From: VRUE01 sp963788975
Lineage (GTDB): Bacteria; Actinomycetota; Thermoleophilia; Solirubrobacterales; 70-9
Direction of reading: 5' to 3'
Assembly (NCBI GenBank): GCA_963788975.1
Contig: CAWBIJ010000004.1
Span: 620,001-684,000, forward strand
Length of the DNA: 64,000 nucleotides
Shown: one piece after another, positions 59,546-64,000 of the stretch
Layout of the letters: the number at the start of each line of letters is the position of its first letter
Numbering within the stretch: position 1 is the stretch's first letter
Position numbers and translations under genes: made by a program
Notes under the pieces: model-generated
Seen by the model: the letters and a program-made list of their open reading frames with translations, nothing else
The model's database searches: none
What the model was told of the DNA's origin: nothing

Positions 59546-60925
59546 ATGTCGACGGAGAGCGACCACACCACGGAGCTGCTGATCGGCGGCGAGCGGGCCA
59601 GCGGAGCCGCCGCCCCGCTCCCGGTGGAGAACCCATTCACGACCGAGACGATCGCCGAGGTGCGCGCCGCCTCGCCGGAACAGGTCGACGCGGCGGTGAG
59701 CGCCGCGCAGGAAGCCTCGCCGGCGTGGGCACACACGACCGCCGGGGGGCGCTGCGAGCTGCTGCACGAGGTCGCACGACGGCTGCGCGAGGCCGCCGAG
59801 GAGCTGGCGCGGACGATGACCGCCGAGGGCGGCAAGCCGCTGCTGGAGAACCGCGACGAGCTGGAGTGGACGGCCGCCGCCTTCGACTACTACGCCGAGA
59901 TCGGCCGCGACCACGCCGGCCGCGTGATCCCGCCGATCGAGTCGACGCAGTTGGCGCTGGTGCTGAAGGACCCACTCGGGGTCGTCGGCTGCATCGTCCC
60001 CTGGAACTACCCACTGCTGCTCCTCGCCTGGAAGGTGGCGCCGGCGCTGGCCGCCGGCAACTGCGTCGTCTGCAAGCCCTCGGAGCTGACCCCGCTCTCG
60101 ACCCTGATGCTGGCCGAGCCCTTCGGTCACATGCCGGCCGGCGTGGTCAACCTCGTCGCCGGCGGCGGCGACGTCGGCGCCGCGATCGCCTTCATCGTCT
60201 GCGCCGACGTCGCCTCCGATCTGGAGGTCGCTGCCCGCGGCGGCGCCTGGGCCGCATTCCTCAATGCCGGCCAGGTCTGCACCTCGGCCGAGCGCTTCTA
60301 CGTGGTCGAGGATGTCTTCGACGAGCACGTCAGCGCCTTCGTCGAGCACACGCGCAGCCTTGTCCTCGGCGACCCGTTCGAGGTCGGGACCGACATCGGC
60401 CCGATGGTCTCCGAGCCCCAGCGCGCCAAGGTGATCGCGCAGCTGGAGGCGGCAAGCGCGGCGGGGGCCGAGGTCCTCGTCGGCGGCGACAGCGGCGGCA
60501 TGGAGCGCGGGCACTTCCTCTCCCCCGCCGTCGTAGTCGGCGCCGCCCCCAACAGCGCCCTGCTGCGCGAGGAGACCTTCGGGCCGGTAGCCCCGATCGT
60601 CCCGGTGGCCTCGCTGGACGAGGCGATCGCGCAGGCGAACAGCACCGAGTTCGGTCTCGGCGCCAACGTCTACACCAGCGACCTGGAGAGCGCGATGCGC
60701 TGCATGCGCGAGCTGCGCGCCGGCACGGTCTGGATCAACGACCCGCTGACCGACAACGACGCCGGCCCCTTCGGCGGGTTCAAGCAGTCCGGACTCGGCC
60801 GCGAGCTGGGACGCGAGGGCCTGGAGGCATTCCAGGAGACCAAGCACGTCCACATAGAGTCGCGGATCGAGCGCAAGGAATGGTGGTACCCGTACAGCGA
60901 GTACGGGGCCTCGGCGGGGTCTTGA
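59546..60925 (+). CDS. Aldehyde dehydrogenase family protein lacking the GSTxxG/ELGGK block
   Basis: A 459-residue protein. Most ALDH motifs are present: VGCIVPWNYPLLLLAWKVAP, NCVVCKPSELTPLSTLMLAE, the catalytic cysteine in AAFLNAGQVCTSAERFYVVE and EETFGPVAPIVPVASLDEAI, ending GPFGGFKQSGLGRELGREGL. However, GGGDVGAAIA runs straight into FIVCADVASDLEVAARGGAW. The roughly 40 residues that normally carry the nucleotide-binding G-S-x-x-x-G and the general-base glutamate (E-L-G-G-K) are gone, in frame. It may be inactive or an assembly deletion. It overlaps the aminotransferase by 4 nt. Confidence 0.87.
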   Translation: MSTESDHTTELLIGGERASGAAAPLPVENPFTTETIAEVRAASPEQVDAAVSAAQEASPAWAHTTAGGRCELLHEVARRLREAAEELARTMTAEGGKPLLENRDELEWTAAAFDYYAEIGRDHAGRVIPPIESTQLALVLKDPLGVVGCIVPWNYPLLLLAWKVAPALAAGNCVVCKPSELTPLSTLMLAEPFGHMPAGVVNLVAGGGDVGAAIAFIVCADVASDLEVAARGGAWAAFLNAGQVCTSAERFYVVEDVFDEHVSAFVEHTRSLVLGDPFEVGTDIGPMVSEPQRAKVIAQLEAASAAGAEVLVGGDSGGMERGHFLSPAVVVGAAPNSALLREETFGPVAPIVPVASLDEAIAQANSTEFGLGANVYTSDLESAMRCMRELRAGTVWINDPLTDNDAGPFGGFKQSGLGRELGREGLEAFQETKHVHIESRIERKEWWYPYSEYGASAGS

Positions 60926-62043
60926 CCGCTCGCGTTCCCTTCCTCGACCTGCAAGCGATGCACCGCGAGCTCGACGGGGAGCTCGAGGCGGCGGTCGGCA
61001 GGACGCTCGAGTCCGGGTGGTACCTGCTCGGCCAGGAGCTGGAGCAGTTCGAGCGCGAGTTCGCCGCCTACTGCGGCACCCGCCACTGCGTCGGCGTCGC
61101 CAGCGGCCTCAGCGCGATCGAGCTTGCCCTGCGCGCGGGCGGAGTCGGGCCCGGCGACGAGGTGATCGTGCCGGCCTACACCTGGATCGCGACCTGGCTG
61201 GCGGTGACGCGGACCGGCGCCCGCCCAGTTGGGGTCGACGTCGAAGAGACGACCTACAACATTGATCCGCAGCTGATCGGCAACGCGATCACGGAGCAGA
61301 CGGCGGCAATCGTCCCGGTCCACCTCCGCGGCGAGCCGGCCGAGATGGACGCGGTCAGCGAGGTCGCGTCAGCCCATGAGTTGCTGGTAGTAGAGGATGC
61401 TGCCCAAGCCCACGGCGCCAGGCATCACGGCCGTCGCGTCGGCGCCCTCGGCGACGCCGGCGCCTTCTCGTTCTACCCGTCCAAGAACCTCGGTGGCGTC
61501 GGCGACGGCGGCGCGGTGACGACCGACGACGGCGAGCTGGCCGACCGGGTGCGGCTGCTGCGCAACTACGGCACCCGAAACCGGTACGAGATCGTCGAGG
61601 CGGGCGTCAACTCGCGCCTCGGGGAGATCCACGCTGCGGCGCTAAAAGCGATGCTGCCGCGCCTTGACTCCTGGAACCAGACCAGAGCTGCGCTCGCGGA
61701 GACCTACCTCGACGCCTTTCAGGGCAATGACTCGATCTCCCTCCCGGTCATCCCGGAGTGGGCAGACCCGGCCTGGCACCTGTTCGTGATCGGCCATCCC
61801 GATCGCGACGCCTGCAAAGACGCCCTCGCCGCGCGCGGAATCGAGACCCTCGTGCATTACCCCGTGCTGCCGCCCCGCTCCGCCCCCTACGCCGGGGACT
61901 GGCCGCAGGGCAGCTTCCCGGTCGCCGAACGCCTTGCCCCCGCGGCGCTCAGCCTGCCGCTCTACCCCCAGCTCGATCCTGCCGCCTGCGAGCTGGTCGC
62001 GGAGGCGGTGCTGGCGACGGTGGCCTCGCCCTCGCCGGCGTAG
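60922..62043 (+). CDS. DegT/DnrJ/EryC1-type sugar aminotransferase (FdtB-like)
   Basis: A 373-residue PLP enzyme: VPFLDLQAMHRELDGELEAA, HCVGVASGLSAIELALRAGG, PGDEVIVPAYTWIATWLAVT, LLVVEDAAQAHGARHHGRRV and the PLP lysine in GAFSFYPSKNLGGVGDGGAV. This family aminates keto-sugar nucleotides. With the 3,4-ketoisomerase at 63033 and the hexapeptide transferase at 63537 it makes the FdtA/B/C set for dTDP-3-acetamido-3,6-dideoxyhexose. It starts with TTG in an overlap with the ALDH stop. Confidence 0.9.
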   Translation: MTARVPFLDLQAMHRELDGELEAAVGRTLESGWYLLGQELEQFEREFAAYCGTRHCVGVASGLSAIELALRAGGVGPGDEVIVPAYTWIATWLAVTRTGARPVGVDVEETTYNIDPQLIGNAITEQTAAIVPVHLRGEPAEMDAVSEVASAHELLVVEDAAQAHGARHHGRRVGALGDAGAFSFYPSKNLGGVGDGGAVTTDDGELADRVRLLRNYGTRNRYEIVEAGVNSRLGEIHAAALKAMLPRLDSWNQTRAALAETYLDAFQGNDSISLPVIPEWADPAWHLFVIGHPDRDACKDALAARGIETLVHYPVLPPRSAPYAGDWPQGSFPVAERLAPAALSLPLYPQLDPAACELVAEAVLATVASPSPA

Positions 62044-62046
62044 GAT
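62041..62046 (+). promoter_or_regulatory. -10 box (TAGGAT) containing the upstream stop codon
   Basis: TAGGAT lies nine bases before ATG 62056; its first three bases are the aminotransferase stop codon. No Shine-Dalgarno follows. Confidence 0.4.
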
Positions 62047-62055
62047 CCCGCGACG

Positions 62056-63036
62056 ATGTCCGAGCAGGACTCATCTCGGGGTCGCGCGCGGCGCACCGCC
62101 CGGCTGCTCAGGTCGAAGCTGCACACCGACGTCCACGAAGGGCTCGCCGGTCTGCAGGCTGCGATCGCCGATGTCCAGGCGGACATCAGGAGTCTCCATA
62201 GCGAGCTCGGCCAGCTGCGCGCACGGGTCGAGGCGATCGAGGTCGACGCCAGGCGGGCGGCGGAGATCGCCCGCCACGCCTACGACGAGGAGCCGGCGAA
62301 CAGGAGGCGGCTGCGAGAGCTCCGCGTCAGCGAGGAGTACGAGCTGGCCTTCACCGAAACCGAGCCTCTGGTCAGCTTTATCGTCCCCACCTACAACTCC
62401 TACGAGACCCTGCGCGACGTCGCTCTGCCCTCGATTCTGGGCCAGACCTACTCGAACGTGGAGGTGATCGTCTCCGGCGACTGCGCTCCCGCGGAGACCG
62501 AGGAGGCGATCGCGCAGGTCGGCGATCCTCGCGTCACTTACATCAACCGCTCGATCAGAGGGCCGTACCCTCAGGAGCGGTCGCGGCGCTGGTACGCAAT
62601 CGGCGTCCCCCCCGTCAACGACGCGCTGGGCCTGGTCCGCGGGCGCTGGATAGCGATCCTCGGAGACGACGACGCGGTTCGGCCCAACCACACCGAGGAC
62701 CTCTTGGTCGCAGCCCAGTCGTACCGCTACGAGCACTGCTACGGGCTACAGCTAGTCAACTTCGCAGAAGGGGATCCGATAACCCTCGGCCGGTTCCCGC
62801 CCGAGCTCGGGCAGTGGGGTCTGCAAGCGGCCATCTACCACGCCGGCCTTCGCTTCTTCGAAGGCGAGCTCTCGGATGCGATCTACGAGGAGCCGAGTGA
62901 CTGGTCGAAGTGCAGGCGAATGGTGCGGGCGGGTGTTCGCCTCGGGATGATCGACAAGGTCGTGGTCGACAAGAACGAGACCCGGCGTCGCTCGGCCCGC
63001 GAGTGGGAAGAGGGCGCGGTCCCGACTGCGGACTAA
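62056..63036 (+). CDS. Family 2 glycosyltransferase with N-terminal coiled coil
   Basis: A 326-residue protein. The basic N-terminus and coiled coil (about 20-75: GLAGLQAAIADVQADIRSLH) precede a GT-A domain: PLVSFIVPTYNSYETLRDVA, SILGQTYSNVEVIVSGDCAP and the metal motif GRWIAILGDDDAVRPNHTED. It probably adds a sugar to a surface glycan using the dTDP-amino-sugar made by its neighbours. Its stop overlaps the convergent fdtA-like gene by 4 nt. Confidence 0.88.
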   Translation: MSEQDSSRGRARRTARLLRSKLHTDVHEGLAGLQAAIADVQADIRSLHSELGQLRARVEAIEVDARRAAEIARHAYDEEPANRRRLRELRVSEEYELAFTETEPLVSFIVPTYNSYETLRDVALPSILGQTYSNVEVIVSGDCAPAETEEAIAQVGDPRVTYINRSIRGPYPQERSRRWYAIGVPPVNDALGLVRGRWIAILGDDDAVRPNHTEDLLVAAQSYRYEHCYGLQLVNFAEGDPITLGRFPPELGQWGLQAAIYHAGLRFFEGELSDAIYEEPSDWSKCRRMVRAGVRLGMIDKVVVDKNETRRRSAREWEEGAVPTAD

Positions 63037-63455
63037 TCGTCGTTATCGGCAGCGCGAACCGCGGCTCGGAATTCGGCGCGATCGCGGATGTAGTCGCTCT
63101 CGTCGTAGGGGGCCGAGGCGAGGACGAGATAGGCCGTTCCCGGAGAGAAGCCGACGAGGTCGTGCCAGACCATCGGCGGCAGGTAGAGCCCAGCACGAGG
63201 ATCCTCCAGTGCGAACGTCCGGCGTTGCGATCCGTCGTCGACCACGGCTTCGAGACGGCCGGCCACGCAGAACACCGCTTGCTCTAGCGTCAGGTGGGAA
63301 TGGCCACCCCGGATCGCCGCGGCGGGAACGTCGTAGACAAAGAAGGCACGGGCGATCTGGAACGGAACGTGCCTTTCGGCCTCGGCGAAGGCGAGGTTCC
63401 CCTGTGGGTCCTCGACCACGGGCAGCTCGACGGGTTTGCATTCCTCGATCCCCAC
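63033..63455 (-). CDS. fdtA: dTDP-6-deoxyhexose 3,4-ketoisomerase (FdtA/QdtA-like cupin)
   Basis: A 140-residue cupin of the WxcM/FdtA family: CKPVELPVVEDPQGNLAFAE, ARAFFVYDVPAAAIRGGHSH, LTLEQAVFCVAGRLEAVVDD, AGLYLPPMVWHDLVGFSPGT and YDESDYIRDRAEF, all family hallmarks including the R-G-x-H-x-H histidines. It moves the keto group of dTDP-4-keto-6-deoxyglucose from C4 to C3. It lies on the opposite strand to its partner genes. Confidence 0.9.
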   Translation of the reverse strand: MGIEECKPVELPVVEDPQGNLAFAEAERHVPFQIARAFFVYDVPAAAIRGGHSHLTLEQAVFCVAGRLEAVVDDGSQRRTFALEDPRAGLYLPPMVWHDLVGFSPGTAYLVLASAPYDESDYIRDRAEFRAAVRAADNDD

Positions 63456-63536
63456 AGGCGCGGCCGACCCTAGCGGGACAGGCTTACAAGCTCGCTACGA
63501 TCAGCCGTCCTCCGGAGGACGGAACCGAGAGCCTCG

Positions 63537-64000
63537 ATGCCCACGATCCACAAAAGCGCCGTAGTCGAGACCGACGCGATCGGCGAGGGAGTGGCGGTTG
63601 GGGAGTTCTCGATCGTAAGGTCCGGCGCGGTCCTGGGTGACGGGGTGACGATCCACTCCCACGCGATCGTCGAAGCGAACGTCGAGATCGGCGCGGACAC
63701 GGAGGTGTTGCCGGGTGCTTACCTTGGCCGACGCCCGCGGGCGGTCGGGGCAATCGCCCGCGAGCCGACCTACCGCGAAGAGCTGCGTATCGGTCCCGGT
63801 TGCTCGATCGGGGCCCAGGCGATCCTCTACTACGACGTCGAGATCGGCAGCGACACCCTGATCGGCGACAGCGCAGCGCTGCGCGAGACCGCCCGAGTCG
63901 GCAACGGCTGCGTGATCGGCCGCATGGCGGTCGTCGATCGCGACATCCAGATCGGCGACGGCACTGTGGTCATGTTCGCTACCTCACTGGCAGCGAAGAC
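63537..64000 (+). CDS. Hexapeptide-repeat N-acetyltransferase (FdtC-like), partial
   Basis: From ATG 63537 the frame stays open to the window end (154 codons). Left-handed beta-helix repeats are clear: ETDAIGEGVAVGEFSIVRSG, VLGDGVTIHSHAIVEANVEI, GSDTLIGDSAALRETARVGN and RDIQIGDGTVVMFATSLAAK. The sequence resembles FdtC/WbbJ acetyltransferases that acetylate dTDP-3-amino-3,6-dideoxyhexose. The C-terminus lies outside the window. Confidence 0.85.
   Translation, partial: MPTIHKSAVVETDAIGEGVAVGEFSIVRSGAVLGDGVTIHSHAIVEANVEIGADTEVLPGAYLGRRPRAVGAIAREPTYREELRIGPGCSIGAQAILYYDVEIGSDTLIGDSAALRETARVGNGCVIGRMAVVDRDIQIGDGTVVMFATSLAAK

Overview
The window is high-GC, gene-dense bacterial DNA and looks chromosomal. 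The gene set points to an actinomycete of the class Thermoleophilia, probably Solirubrobacterales. Pointers are an F420-type luciferase-like oxidoreductase, SigB/SigF-type stress control, DUF6766, DUF6328 and DUF2834 membrane proteins, Baeyer-Villiger-type flavoproteins, GTG and TTG starts, and many genes with a -10 box only 6-9 nt before the start codon and no Shine-Dalgarno. The lineage is inferred from gene content; no rRNA is present.

Layout. 0-7 kb: partial F420 oxidoreductase, CtpE-like P-type ATPase, thioesterase, and a thiolase/crotonase/flavin-monooxygenase operon. 7-14 kb: small and signalling proteins, MBL and HD hydrolases, a purine/methylthioadenosine salvage pair, and a MarR-MFS efflux operon with a clear operator palindrome. 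15.0-15.3 kb: no protein gene, but a tRNA-like RNA with an 8/4 acceptor/T-stem fold, a three-way-junction RNA and a terminator, followed by an ion channel with an unusual filter. 16-20 kb: acetyl-CoA synthetase, an MBL-rhodanese protein and a cell-wall hydrolase. 21-26 kb: a copper group of two cupredoxins and a Tat-exported multicopper oxidase. 26-28 kb: a carboxyltransferase.

28-37 kb is a general-stress island. It holds an alternative sigma factor, a two-module anti-sigma-type ATPase, two STAS antagonists, a PP2C phosphatase, a ferritin-like protein, CDGSH and small stress proteins. Several carry near-identical promoters of the SigB/SigF type (GGTTT-N15-GGGTAG). A haem-oxygenase-like diiron oxidase coupled to a glycosyltransferase sits inside it. 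37-43 kb: PII-Amt-CutA, a large PAS/GAF/PP2C sensor phosphatase and an ABC-2 exporter. 43-51 kb: NHL propeller, SDR, an AT-rich secreted-protein gene beside a dedA remnant, a 5'-3' exonuclease facing a LigD-type ligase, a cyclase and VapBC. 51-59 kb: another monooxygenase, hydrolases and regulators. 59.5-64 kb: an aldehyde dehydrogenase lacking a conserved block, then a dTDP-3-amino-sugar and glycosyltransferase locus (fdtA/B/C-like).

Two points affect the whole window. First, six otherwise well-conserved genes are broken by single-base indels (ten in all, five of them between 17.5 and 18.9 kb); this looks more like assembly error than decay. Second, a 50-nt palindrome occurs twice with compensatory changes, each time between convergent genes.
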